Origin: Limiplasma sp031549415
GTDB lineage: Bacteria; Bacillota; Clostridia; Christensenellales; Aristaeellaceae
Direction: 5' to 3'
DNA: 64,000 nt
Assembly (NCBI GenBank): GCA_031549415.1
Contig: JAVBPU010000004.1
Coordinates: forward strand, 248,001 to 312,000
The notes under the pieces: generated by a model
Told to the model about the DNA's origin: nothing
Database searches by the model: none
What the model saw: only the letters and a program-made list of their open reading frames with translations
Shown here: positions 1 to 8,815 of the stretch, in pieces
Layout: each line of letters begins with the position of its first letter
Position numbering within the stretch: position 1 is the stretch's first letter
Translations under genes and position numbers: made by a program

Positions 1-1
1 C

Positions 2-85
2 TGCGGTATTTTGGTCCGCTTGTCCGGGGGCCAGGTCCAGGCGGAGCAGCTGGATTACAAGCAAGACCCGGCAAACGGGGTGTGA
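2..85 (+). CDS. C-terminal fragment of an unidentified protein
   Basis: The frame that is open from the left window edge stops with TGA at 83-85. It encodes the last 27 residues of a plus-strand protein, ending ...EQLDYKQDPANGV. The mixed polar/hydrophobic composition looks protein-like, but the fragment is too short for any family assignment. No terminator hairpin with a T-run follows before the next gene, so it could be co-transcribed with it. The reading frame is a judgement: another frame is also open here. Confidence 0.35.
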   Translation, partial: CGILVRLSGGQVQAEQLDYKQDPANGV

Positions 86-139
86 ATCCGGCTGGATTTG
101 CCCCGCAGGCTCCCAGGCCCGTCCGCTGGGCCAACAAAA

Positions 140-167
140 ACCATATACCCCTTCCTTGCATAGAATG
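140..167 (+). promoter_or_regulatory. Candidate sigma-K-like sporulation promoter
   Basis: ACC at 140-142 is followed after 16 bases by CATAGAATG at 159-167. This is close to the sigma-K pattern known from Bacillus (AC at -35, CATANNNTA at -10), with one mismatch in the last position. It sits just upstream of the Cys/Pro-rich gene, whose product looks spore-related. Inference from a short motif only. Confidence 0.25.
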
Positions 168-202
168 CTTTGGTAGTCATTCTACGTAAAGGAGGGTTTT
201 TT

Positions 203-964
203 TTGCATAGTCCCACCTGTCATTGCCCGGCATGCGCCTGTGGGGAGCCGCGCTTTGGAACGCACCCAGGCCGTGCCGGTTCGATTCCCGGGCCTGGTTG
301 CAAGCCGCCGCCCTGTATGCCGCACGACCCCTGCCCGCCTCCCTGCCCGCCGGAGTGTTCTCCTCCATGCAAGCACCCCTGCCCCCCCCAGCACACCCAG
401 GGGGTGCTTCTCAACAAAATCATCTGTTCGGACCGGAAGTTCATGCCCCGCCTGTGTGTGGACCTGCCCCTGGAAAGTTTGCCCTGCTGTGCCAAAGCCC
501 CTTATACAGTGCTGATGGTACAGCAAAGCGGCGCCCCACCTTGGTGGACGCCGCTGGAAAACCGTGGGATGTATGGCCGGCTGTGCTTTCGGGTGTGCAT
601 CCCCGTATGCTGTCAGGTCAGGGATGCCTGCGGCTGCTTCTTCTCCACCACCGCGGTAGTGGAAGTGGACGCGGCGCTTTCGCCCCGGTGTGATCCGGCG
701 GAATGCTGGCGGCACAACCTGGTCATTGTGCCTGCGGTGCGGCTCTGCTGCGCCCCGGTCTGCACCCAGGATCAAATGGCGACCGTGCAGCTGGAAGTTT
801 GCCTGGAGATGTACCTGACCCGGCTGGAACCGGCCTATGTAAAGGCCCCAACGCCCCCCTGCCCCGACCTGCCCCTGTACCCGCCGCCTTGCCGGGTCAG
901 CCCACCTTGTTGGCCACAATGCCCAGAAGACCGGGGCCCGTGTGGATGGCCAACACAGGGCTAA
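203..964 (+). CDS. Cys/Pro-rich protein, possible spore coat component
   Basis: A 253-residue protein of unknown function. The start is taken as TTG at 203 because AAAGGAGG at 188-195 lies 7 bases upstream; an in-frame ATG at 170 has no such site. Residues about 25-75 are dominated by Pro and Cys pairs (PPPCPPECSPPC). The central part (about 80-215) is a more ordinary, beta-rich sequence with many further Cys residues, and a second Pro/Cys tail closes the protein. There is no signal peptide or membrane segment, so it should act inside the producing (mother) cell. High Cys content with proline stretches is typical of cross-linked spore coat or exosporium proteins. Its last 68 bp overlap the end of the opposing DegV gene. 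The product type is inferred; no named family is recognised. Confidence 0.75.
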   Translation: MHSPTCHCPACACGEPRFGTHPGRAGSIPGPGCKPPPCMPHDPCPPPCPPECSPPCKHPCPPQHTQGVLLNKIICSDRKFMPRLCVDLPLESLPCCAKAPYTVLMVQQSGAPPWWTPLENRGMYGRLCFRVCIPVCCQVRDACGCFFSTTAVVEVDAALSPRCDPAECWRHNLVIVPAVRLCCAPVCTQDQMATVQLEVCLEMYLTRLEPAYVKAPTPPCPDLPLYPPPCRVSPPCWPQCPEDRGPCGWPTQG

Positions 965-1754
965 CAGGAGCGATAAACGATTCCACGATGTTCAGGGTCC
1001 CTTTCAGCCTTTCCAGCAGTTGCTGGGCTTCTTCCAAAGCCCGGCCATGCACCACGGAAAGGCTGATTTTTGCTTGTCCAAAGCGCTGCACGGCCTCTTG
1101 GACCATGGTATCCACAGCGTTCTTATACCCCCGGGCCTTGGCCAGCGTTTCATACACGCCGTCTTTGTTCACAAAAATCACGGGTTTCAGCTGCAAAATA
1201 CTGCCTACCACGCCTTCCACCAGACCGATGCGGCCGCCCTTGCGCAAAAATTCCAAGGTGCGGATCACAAAAGCGCCCAGTTGGGTGGAGCGCACCTGCT
1301 GGGCAGCCTCAATGGCTTCTTCCACGGTTTTTCCCGCCTGCACGGCTTTTGCGGCGGCCAGCACCATCATGCCAAGGCCTGTGGAAAGGGTGAGGGAGTC
1401 CACCACATGGATGCGAAGACGGTCTGTAAAGTCCTCCGCCAGCATGCGCACCATCTGGCAGGTACCGGAAAGGCCGGAGGAGATGGACAGGTGAATCACA
1501 TCGGTCACATCCTCGCTCGCCAGCTCACCGTACAGGGTAGCCACATCTTCCGGCAGGGGCAGGCTGGTTTTGGGCAGCTCTTTTTCCATCAGCTCATACA
1601 GCTCGTCCTGGCCAATGTCCACCCGGTCCCGGTATTCGGCGTTCTGGCACACCACCCGCAGCGAAATCATGCGGATGCCATATTGTTCCAACTGCTCATC
1701 AGTCAAATCACAGGAGGAGTCCGTAACAATCACCGTTTTCTGTTCCGTTGCCAT
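897..1754 (-). CDS. DegV family fatty-acid-binding protein
   Basis: A 285-residue DegV-family protein. DegV/FakB proteins bind a single fatty acid; FakB members present it to the kinase FakA to make acyl-phosphate for phospholipid synthesis. Family landmarks visible are TDSSCDL near residue 11, the KTSLP loop (usually TSQPS) near 62, ISSGLSGT near 91, VVDS near 116, and LRKGGRIG near 169. Length is normal for the family. The ATG at 1752-1754 is preceded by GAGGAGG. It is monocistronic, with its own promoter upstream, and its 3' end runs 68 bp into the opposing Cys/Pro-rich gene. Whether this paralogue serves a fatty acid kinase cannot be told, as no fakA is nearby. Confidence 0.95.
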   Translation of the reverse strand: MATEQKTVIVTDSSCDLTDEQLEQYGIRMISLRVVCQNAEYRDRVDIGQDELYELMEKELPKTSLPLPEDVATLYGELASEDVTDVIHLSISSGLSGTCQMVRMLAEDFTDRLRIHVVDSLTLSTGLGMMVLAAAKAVQAGKTVEEAIEAAQQVRSTQLGAFVIRTLEFLRKGGRIGLVEGVVGSILQLKPVIFVNKDGVYETLAKARGYKNAVDTMVQEAVQRFGQAKISLSVVHGRALEEAQQLLERLKGTLNIVESFIAPVSPVLAIHTGPGLLGIVANKVG

Positions 1755-1833
1755 GCCTGCATCCTCCTCGCGGTTTTTGAAAAGGCTATTTTTTCAATGA
1801 AAGGTCAACTCTACCAATGAGATACCGGGTTTT

Positions 1834-1861
1834 ATTATAACACAGTATGACGCAGAGTCAA
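1834..1861 (-). promoter_or_regulatory. Vegetative promoter of the DegV gene
   Basis: Read on the minus strand, TTGACT (1856-1861) and TATAAT (1834-1839) are separated by 16 bases. This is a near-consensus sigma-A promoter about 80 bases upstream of the DegV ATG. Confidence 0.75.
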
Positions 1862-1947
1862 TTACGGCATTGGGGGAAAGCGAGGGGAAATTGGGGAGAG
1901 GCAAGGGGAAGGAGAAGCGTAACCTCCGTTACAAGTCCCCCTGTACA

Positions 1948-1995
1948 TTGACAAAACAAGGCGTTTGCAGTACCATGAAGCATGGCAGCCTGCAA
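1948..1995 (+). promoter_or_regulatory. Promoter with overlapping palindrome before giant secreted protein
   Basis: TTGACA at 1948-1953 and TACCAT at 1971-1976 are 17 bases apart. The -10 lies inside an interrupted palindrome: TTGCAG (1965-1970) pairs with CTGCAA (1990-1995), and CCATG (1973-1977) pairs with CATGG (1981-1985). Such a dyad over a -10 is a likely repressor or activator site. A second exact pair, AGCATGGC (1979-1986) with GCCATGCT (2013-2020), and CCGCC (2011-2015) with GGCGG (2028-2032), could fold in the leader next to the ribosome binding site. Function is inferred from position and symmetry. Confidence 0.5.
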
Positions 1996-2046
1996 GAAAA
2001 AAAGGGTATGCCGCCATGCTGTAGGAAGGCGGAGGCGAGGCGAGAC

Positions 2047-5000
2047 ATGCTTTTTGGCAATCATCAGCCCCACTCATTACAAAACAAAATCAACAGGGCG
2101 GGAGCCTTGCTTTTGGCCGTGTTTCTGGTTAGCGGCACAATTCTTCCCGCGCGGGCTACCACGCCTGATACGCTTTTGACCGTCAGCCTGAAGGGCGTTA
2201 GCTCCACAGATGGCCTTAGCTGGCGCAGCTTGGCCATCAGCGGGCGGTTTGACGTGAAAACCGAGAGCGGGACCGTGCTGGGGCGGGTCAGGGCCAACCC
2301 CAACGAAGCGCAGCGGGCGGCAGGGGAAAGCGAAAGCCTGGCCATTTCGGATACAACGGTGGGCACAGTCCTGCTGGCGCCGGTGGCGGAGGATTTTTCC
2401 GACCAGTTTGTGTGCCGGGATACCGTAGCCGTGGTGCTGGTGCCCCATCAAAACAACCTGGCCACTGTCACAGCCTTTGCTCAGCAGGGGCTCTATGCGG
2501 TGACCAACACCCTGGAGGGTACCGGAGCCCCAGCGGTGGGCGCGGAATATACGGTGTTGGACAGCCAGGGCAATTTGTGCCAAAGCTTTGTGACAGACGA
2601 AAATGGTCATTACCAATCGCAAAAGCCGTTGCGGACAGGGGCCTACCAGTTGGTACAAATGCGTTCCGCAGAGAATTCGCTGCCAGACCAAACCCCCCTG
2701 CCTTTTTCCGTCACCACTTTTTTTGGCGCCCCTTCGGATATCGCTCAAATCACGGTGAAGAGCAAGCGGGCGCCCACAGCCGGGGATCAGGCCTCCGTTG
2801 CGCTGAAAACCATGAGCCCCTTTGCACAGGAGAGGGATTCCGACACGGACTCCTATTTTTCTACCTTAGAGGTTATGCCCACAGTGACGGGCGAGGACGG
2901 GGTCACTTTGTCCGAGTTTTCCGTGCTGCTGATGCCGGACTGCCTGATGGACAGCAAGGGCGGTCGGCAGGATGCCCAGGGCGCTCTTGTGGTGGAAAGT
3001 GTTACGGCCCATGGGGTGCAGCCGGGTTTTCAGATCCGGGTGCAGGGAGTGGATAGCGCTGGGATGCCAGTGGGCCAAGCCGTGAGCGTACCGGCGCAGC
3101 AGCCCGCCGTGCTGGAAAATGCCGTGGGCGCGCAGGTGACCTATGTGAATGAAAAAACTGGGGAGGCATTGGTGCAGGCGGGTTTCCAGGCTGGGTCCCT
3201 CACTGCTACGGTGCTGTACTTGCCCTTGCATGCGGATGTGGGCGAGTTGGGCGCGTCCCAGGCGGTGTTCACGGGCAAGGTCAGCTACCGTTGCCGCTTC
3301 CTGGCGGCCGACGGCAATACAATGGTAGAAAGCAGCGCGGAAAGCCCCTCGCAGCGGGCCATCATCACCATTCTGGACGGGCAGGTGCAGATGTCCCTGA
3401 AGGCTTCCGTGGTGGGCGGCGGCCAAGAAAGGGCTACCTTGGTCCTTGAGCTGGACCAGCTGGCCGGGGATTTGCGGGACGATGAAATGCTGGCCGCTGT
3501 TCTGCCGGATGGAGTACGGCTGGAAGAAATGGAAGCCGCCTCGGGGGGGATGCGCTTGCTTCGCACCCCACAGAGGGATGTGCTAGCTTTCCCTGTCGCC
3601 TCCTTGCGACAGAGTCCTCTTTCCGTTCCTGTGAGGGCGGGATTGCTGAACAGCCTGCGAATATTGGCCTATGACCCATGCAACCTGCCCAAGGTGATTA
3701 GCAACCCGGCTGGGAACCTGTTTGTATCGGAAAAGCGGGAGAGCGCACCCCTGCTGGACGCGTTGCTTTCCAAATTGGACGGCCAGTATGCGGAGCTTTC
3801 CTGTGCACTGACGGGAAGCGCTTCGTTGCCGGAAGCGGAGCCGCTGGATACTGTGATTTTGACGGGCATGCTCTATGAGGACCGGGATCAGAGCGGTTCC
3901 CGTACCGCGGACGAAAACGCGATGAAGAACCATGGCGTGCTGCTTCGGGGGAAGCAGACCGGCATTTCGTATGGAACCCTCACGGACGAGGAGGGCAAGT
4001 TTACCCTCTATGCCCCGGCAGCCTACCTGGACCGGGAAGGAACCCTGCAAACCATGCTGCCTCCCGGCGGTATGTCGGTGGGCTCTCATGTGACCGGGCT
4101 TTTACAGACCAAGGTGGCTTCCCTGCCGGATAAGAACTATCCTATGAGCTACATAATGATGGGCTCCATTGAGGGGTACATCTGGCAGGGACAGGACGCC
4201 GGTATCGCCGGGTTGCAGATGTTGCTGCGCAAAGGCGGCAAGACCGTGCGCTCCGCCATCACGGATAAAAATGGGAAATATATCTTTCCCACCCTGGGGG
4301 TGGGGGATTACCAGGTGCTGGTGGAAATCCCCACGGATCGGGGCGTTTTGCCCATGGCAGGCGAGGGGGATACTTTGGAGGGCAACCAGCTGACGGCCGA
4401 TCTTTCCGTGGCTTACGGCCAAGTGGTGAGCCATGATTTCCACGCCCGTGCCTTGGCCCAGTATTCCGGCGTTGTTTTACAAAACGGCCAGCCGGTGCCC
4501 AATTTGGATTTGGCTCTGACCCCGCCAGGCGGGCTGCCCTTTGCCGCTACCACGGACCAGCAAGGCCGCTTCGCCTTCCAAAGCATCCCGGCGGGAACCT
4601 ATCAGCTGACGCTGATCCTGCCCCAGGGTGTGGGCGTAGTGGAGGTGGACGGAAAAACCGTCCGGGGAAAAGACCAGTTTGAAGGCAATATCACCGTGGC
4701 AGGCGGCGACGCCCCCAGCACAAGCATTTTGCTTAGCAAGCTAATGTCGGTGAGCGGCAAAGCCCCTGGGGTTCCGGCGGGAGAGACCGTCACCGCCGCC
4801 AGCCTGGCGGAGCAGATCAGCGCCGCCGTGAACCAGGATGGAAGCTTTACCCTGGAAAACCTTGCGGCGGGAGATTATACCGTATATGTCCCCTTGGCCC
4901 AGGGCAAAACCCTGGCGGAAGGCGGCCCCTGGCAGGTGACCCAACAAGGCAATATGGTTTGGATGCCGCTTTCTCTGGCAGCGGGTGAAAACCAGCATCT

Positions 5001-8000
5001 GCCTGACCTGTCCTTTGTGGAATTGACCAGCATTGAGGGGATCGCCTATTTGGATGAAAATGGGAATTACCAGTGCGACCCGGACGAACAGCTGATGAGT
5101 GGCGTGGCCGTGGCCCTGCAGAAGAAAGCCGGGGAACAGTGGCAGGACTTGGCCCAGACCCAGACCGATGGATATGGGGCCTATCGTTTTCGGGACCTGG
5201 CCCCGGGGGTGTACCGGGTGGGTTCCATGGCCAAGGCCGAGGGCCTGTATGTGGCGGCCGTGGGCAACGCGCCCCGTCCGGTGGGCAGCGGCGGCGTGAT
5301 GATCAGCGAGGAGCTGGCGGTGGAAAGCGGCGTAAGCCTCAAAGGCAAAGCGGACATCGCCATTGGGCAGCCCGCGGCCCTGCATTTCGCGGCCTTTGCC
5401 GACAGCAATGAAAGCGGGACCCGGGGCGAGTATGAGCGGCCCATTAGCGGGGTGCTGGTGGAAGTGGTGGACGAAAGCGGCGGCGTGGTCGCCTCCGGTA
5501 CCACGGACGCCTCCGGGGAAATGAAGCTTGCCTCGGTGCGGCCCGGTACCTTAGCTTTGCGGGTGACCTTGCCCCAGGGGTACCGGTTTACCGTCAAAGG
5601 CTCCGGACAGGGCCTGGGCATCAGTTGCGCCACCTCGGAGGAGAACACCGCCCAGTCAGCGCCCATGGCCTTTACCGCCGGAGAGACGGTTCAGGCGGGG
5701 ATCGGCGCGGTGCCGGTGGGTTCCTTTTCCGGCAGAGTCTGGAGCGATGAGAACAACAACGGCATCATGGACCAGGGGGAACCCGGCGTCAGCGGGGTGC
5801 TGCTGACGCTGGAAGGCGTCAAAACCAAAAAAAAATTTACAATTGCAACGGATGAGACCGGCCAGTACAAATTTGACCGCCTACCCAACGATAACTACAA
5901 TTTTTCCGCGGAATTGCCGGAAGGTTTGCTCTTTGCGAAGTACTCACTGACCGGAGGCGACCTCCGGTCAGTTTTTACCGTGGAAGGTACCAAGGCTAGG
6001 CGGCAGTTCCCCGTCAGCGGGGCGGAGGATGTGCGCAACAAAAACGTGGGCGTCATTGCCCATGGCATGATCAAAGGCGTGGCCTTTTATGACCTGAATT
6101 ATAACGGCATCCAGGACGAGGGCGAGCCTGGCTATAAGGGCGTGACCCTGGAGCTGATCAAAAACAGCAAAAATGAAGCCGTGGGCAAAGTGGTGACCCA
6201 GGAGGACGGCGTCTATGCCTTTCCCAGCCTGCGGGGAGGAGAGTACCGCCTGCGGGCCATTTTGCCGGAGGACGGCAGTATTTTTTCCGTGACGCCAGTG
6301 GCTGAACCTGGGGCCCTGGTGAACCGGTTTGAGCAGCGGGAAAGCCGCCGGGAGAGCACCGTGGGCACCCTGACCATCGGCAATGGCGGCACCGCCACCA
6401 CTGTGGTGGGCGTGGCCCGGGGCGCGGTCCTCAAGGGCACCGTGTTTATGGACAATAACTATGACGGCATTTTAAAAGGCAGCGAAAAGAAGGTTTCCGG
6501 CGTGCGGGTGGAGCTGCGAGATTTGCAGGGCAACCTGGCTGCCAGCGCCATCACCAATGCCAACGGCAATTATACCTTAGACGGCGTCATGCCTGGCACC
6601 TATTTGGTGGGCTTCCTGCGCAAGGAGCAGCATGCCTTTTCCCGTTTCCGTCCCGGGGAGAAGGGCGGCAACTGGGTGAAGGGCCTGCGGGGCGATTTTG
6701 GGGCCACCGAGGAAATCCAGGTGACCATGGGCCAGACCCTGGAGGGGATCAACGCGGGCATGCTGCGCTCCTCCACCGTGGCCGGAGTATTCTTTGACGA
6801 CTTGAACGACAACGGCCTGCAGGACCCTGGGGAAATGGGCATGCAGGATGTGAAGGTGCGGCTGTTTTCCAAGGAGGCGGAAATTGACCTGACGGTACCT
6901 GTGCAGGCGGATGGCAGCTATTTCTTTGACGGGGTGATGCCTGGGAAATACACGCTCACCTATCTGCTGCCGGAGCATGTGGAGCTGGCCAGGGCCAGCC
7001 AGGGCGGAAATACCCTGAAAGCCGAGGGCAGCAGCCCCCAGAGCGAAGCCTTTCAGGTGGAGATGGGCACCGAAAACGCCCGGCCCCTGGTGGGTGCGGT
7101 GCGGCTGGGCTCTTTCACCGGGCATTTGTTTCACGATAAAAACGCCAACGGCGTGCAGGAGGACGGCGAGGAGAGCATGGCGGGTCTTCGCCTGACCTTT
7201 ACGCCGGATCAGGCGGAGCTGGAACCCGTCACTGTGGAGGCCGCGAAGGATGGCAGCTTTGCCGCCTTGGGGTTGCGCCCCGCAGACTATCAGCTGGACA
7301 TGGAACTGCCCGAGGGCTATATTTTCAGCGCGGACCTGGCCGTGGGGTTGGCCCTGGACATGGCGCGGGAGCAACAGCTCAGCTGCCCTTGGAACGTGCT
7401 GATCGGCCGCCAGGACAATGCTGTAGGCATGGTCCGCCCTGCCACGGTGAAGGGCTTTATCTGGCTGGACGAGAACCGGGACGGAAGCCAGGGGAGCCAG
7501 GAAGCCTTGCTGCCCAACCTGAGCTTTGAACTGGTGGACGAGGCCCAGGGAAAGACCGTGGGGCGCGCTACCTCCGGGCAGGATGGGAGCTTGGTGTTTG
7601 AAAACGTGCGGCCCGGCACGTACACCCTGCGCTTTGCCATGCCCGGCCAGGCAGAGCCTGCCGGGGAAAAGGAAGCCACCTTCCATCAGCAGGGCCATGA
7701 GATGCGCCAGAGCGGCATTGTGCTAACGGAAAGCCAAACCTTCGATCAGGTTCATGCGGGCCTGGTGTGCCGTACCAGCATCGCGGGCGTGGTGGCTTTG
7801 GACGAAAATGGAGAGACGCACGGGCTTGGGGGCTTGACCGTGCAGCTGTTTTTAGAGGGAAACCCAGAGGCCCTGCAAACCACTGCCACCAGCGCGGACG
7901 GAAGATACCGCTTCGATGGCTTGTGGCCCGGAAATTATACCATTATCTGTCAGCAGCCCAAGGACATGATTTTCCTGCGCCAGGACGACCCCAACTACAA

Positions 8001-8547
8001 GCCCGGCACCTCCGTGGTGACCAGTCAGAGCCAGGATATGGGCAGCAGCGATCCTTTTGCGCTACAAATGGCCCGCCATATGACCCGACAGGATGTGCGG
8101 TTCATCCGCCCGGCCAAGCTGGGAGACCTGGCCTGGCTAGATTCCAACCAAAACGGCCTGCTGGACGGGGGCGAGCCTACCATTCCGGGGCTGACCGTGC
8201 AGTTGATGGACGGCGACACCGTGGTGGCGGAAACCATCACCAATGCCTATGGCTATTATTTGCTGGAAAACATCTACCCGGGGACCTACCGCCTGCGGGT
8301 GAAGGGGTATGAGGAACTGGACATCACCAGGCCCGTGCCGGAGCTGCGGCTCATCAGCAGTTGTTTAACCAGCGGCGATGGCCAGCAGGCCGACAGCGAT
8401 GCCTTCTCTTTGGTCAGCGGCAGCGTAAATTTGGACTTTGACCTGGGCTATGTGCTGCGGGAGGGCCAGCCAATGCCTGCTGCCATTGCGCCGCCGCCTG
8501 GGAAGGACTGGACCGGGGCGTATGTGTCCGGAGGGAAGCAGCAATAG
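2047..8547 (+). CDS. Giant secreted protein with SdrD/Cna-B-like repeats
   Basis: A 2166-residue exported protein. I chose ATG 2047, which lies 11 bases after GGAGG (2031-2035) and puts a hydrophobic signal segment (AGALLLAVFLVSG, ending near ARA-T) at the N-terminus; an upstream in-frame ATG at 1870 adds only a charged, non-signal leader. The first 600 residues are less regular. From about residue 605, and evenly from about 995 to 2090 (period about 115), there are roughly a dozen modules of SdrD B / Cna-B type. Each begins like GxVxxDxNxNGxxDxGEPG, a Ca-binding-like loop, and ends with a DGxYxFxxLxPGxYxL strand pair. Clear starts are near residues 995, 1225, 1341, 1460, 1576, 1688, 1799, 1910 and 2023. 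There is no LPXTG signal, membrane helix or S-layer module at the C-terminus (ends in GGKQQ), so anchoring is unexplained. Probable role: adhesin or stalk-like surface protein. Confidence 0.9.
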   Translation: MLFGNHQPHSLQNKINRAGALLLAVFLVSGTILPARATTPDTLLTVSLKGVSSTDGLSWRSLAISGRFDVKTESGTVLGRVRANPNEAQRAAGESESLAISDTTVGTVLLAPVAEDFSDQFVCRDTVAVVLVPHQNNLATVTAFAQQGLYAVTNTLEGTGAPAVGAEYTVLDSQGNLCQSFVTDENGHYQSQKPLRTGAYQLVQMRSAENSLPDQTPLPFSVTTFFGAPSDIAQITVKSKRAPTAGDQASVALKTMSPFAQERDSDTDSYFSTLEVMPTVTGEDGVTLSEFSVLLMPDCLMDSKGGRQDAQGALVVESVTAHGVQPGFQIRVQGVDSAGMPVGQAVSVPAQQPAVLENAVGAQVTYVNEKTGEALVQAGFQAGSLTATVLYLPLHADVGELGASQAVFTGKVSYRCRFLAADGNTMVESSAESPSQRAIITILDGQVQMSLKASVVGGGQERATLVLELDQLAGDLRDDEMLAAVLPDGVRLEEMEAASGGMRLLRTPQRDVLAFPVASLRQSPLSVPVRAGLLNSLRILAYDPCNLPKVISNPAGNLFVSEKRESAPLLDALLSKLDGQYAELSCALTGSASLPEAEPLDTVILTGMLYEDRDQSGSRTADENAMKNHGVLLRGKQTGISYGTLTDEEGKFTLYAPAAYLDREGTLQTMLPPGGMSVGSHVTGLLQTKVASLPDKNYPMSYIMMGSIEGYIWQGQDAGIAGLQMLLRKGGKTVRSAITDKNGKYIFPTLGVGDYQVLVEIPTDRGVLPMAGEGDTLEGNQLTADLSVAYGQVVSHDFHARALAQYSGVVLQNGQPVPNLDLALTPPGGLPFAATTDQQGRFAFQSIPAGTYQLTLILPQGVGVVEVDGKTVRGKDQFEGNITVAGGDAPSTSILLSKLMSVSGKAPGVPAGETVTAASLAEQISAAVNQDGSFTLENLAAGDYTVYVPLAQGKTLAEGGPWQVTQQGNMVWMPLSLAAGENQHLPDLSFVELTSIEGIAYLDENGNYQCDPDEQLMSGVAVALQKKAGEQWQDLAQTQTDGYGAYRFRDLAPGVYRVGSMAKAEGLYVAAVGNAPRPVGSGGVMISEELAVESGVSLKGKADIAIGQPAALHFAAFADSNESGTRGEYERPISGVLVEVVDESGGVVASGTTDASGEMKLASVRPGTLALRVTLPQGYRFTVKGSGQGLGISCATSEENTAQSAPMAFTAGETVQAGIGAVPVGSFSGRVWSDENNNGIMDQGEPGVSGVLLTLEGVKTKKKFTIATDETGQYKFDRLPNDNYNFSAELPEGLLFAKYSLTGGDLRSVFTVEGTKARRQFPVSGAEDVRNKNVGVIAHGMIKGVAFYDLNYNGIQDEGEPGYKGVTLELIKNSKNEAVGKVVTQEDGVYAFPSLRGGEYRLRAILPEDGSIFSVTPVAEPGALVNRFEQRESRRESTVGTLTIGNGGTATTVVGVARGAVLKGTVFMDNNYDGILKGSEKKVSGVRVELRDLQGNLAASAITNANGNYTLDGVMPGTYLVGFLRKEQHAFSRFRPGEKGGNWVKGLRGDFGATEEIQVTMGQTLEGINAGMLRSSTVAGVFFDDLNDNGLQDPGEMGMQDVKVRLFSKEAEIDLTVPVQADGSYFFDGVMPGKYTLTYLLPEHVELARASQGGNTLKAEGSSPQSEAFQVEMGTENARPLVGAVRLGSFTGHLFHDKNANGVQEDGEESMAGLRLTFTPDQAELEPVTVEAAKDGSFAALGLRPADYQLDMELPEGYIFSADLAVGLALDMAREQQLSCPWNVLIGRQDNAVGMVRPATVKGFIWLDENRDGSQGSQEALLPNLSFELVDEAQGKTVGRATSGQDGSLVFENVRPGTYTLRFAMPGQAEPAGEKEATFHQQGHEMRQSGIVLTESQTFDQVHAGLVCRTSIAGVVALDENGETHGLGGLTVQLFLEGNPEALQTTATSADGRYRFDGLWPGNYTIICQQPKDMIFLRQDDPNYKPGTSVVTSQSQDMGSSDPFALQMARHMTRQDVRFIRPAKLGDLAWLDSNQNGLLDGGEPTIPGLTVQLMDGDTVVAETITNAYGYYLLENIYPGTYRLRVKGYEELDITRPVPELRLISSCLTSGDGQQADSDAFSLVSGSVNLDFDLGYVLREGQPMPAAIAPPPGKDWTGAYVSGGKQQ

Positions 8548-8580
8548 AAAAGATGAGTACATGTACGGATTCTTATAAGA

Positions 8581-8625
8581 CTACCCCCCATGCCGCCTGG
8601 CTGCCCACGGCGACATGGGGGGTAG
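8581..8625 (+). terminator. Strong hairpin, terminator of giant secreted protein gene
   Basis: CTACCCCCCATG (8581-8592) pairs perfectly with CATGGGGGGTAG (8614-8625), extended by CCGCC/CGGCG inside. It starts 33 bases after the stop codon. The T-rich stretch follows only at about 8636, so termination efficiency is uncertain. Confidence 0.6.
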
Positions 8626-8667
8626 CGCAAATTACCTTTTTATAGCACAGAGTGCAGGAGCCCGCCC

Positions 8668-8763
8668 CTTGCATCCCCGCCCGGGCTTCGCCCTGGACCC
8701 CTTTTGAACTGCCCATACAATGGGCATTTCAATGAAGGGTTTCTTAAGGGCATAGCCCTTAAG
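8668..8763 (+). repeat. Multi-hairpin intergenic repeat, copy A
   Basis: The core GGGCTTCGCCCTGGACCC (8683-8700) is followed by a stem TGCCCAT-ACA-ATGGGCA (8710-8726) and by CTTAAGGGC-ATA-GCCCTTAAG (8743-8763). The core recurs at about 43623 (plus strand) and about 31470 (minus strand), each time followed by another hairpin of different sequence in the same place. No coding potential is apparent. Confidence 0.6.
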
Positions 8764-8815
8764 CGGGTTTGGGCAGCGCCCAGCGTTCCCCCTGTTTTCA
8801 AAATTTGCTTTAGTA

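Noticed and set aside
1920..2046. Cyclic-di-GMP riboswitch before the large surface protein
   Set aside because: Such riboswitches often precede adhesin genes, but the conserved GCAAA and tetraloop-receptor elements are not present; only generic hairpins and a promoter dyad are seen.
6577..7698. 373-residue minus-strand open frame inside the giant repeat gene
   Set aside because: Arises from the GC-rich repeats on the other strand; no start site or domain.
8430..8547. Sortase anchor on the giant secreted protein
   Set aside because: The C-terminus has no LPXTG-like motif, hydrophobic helix or basic tail.
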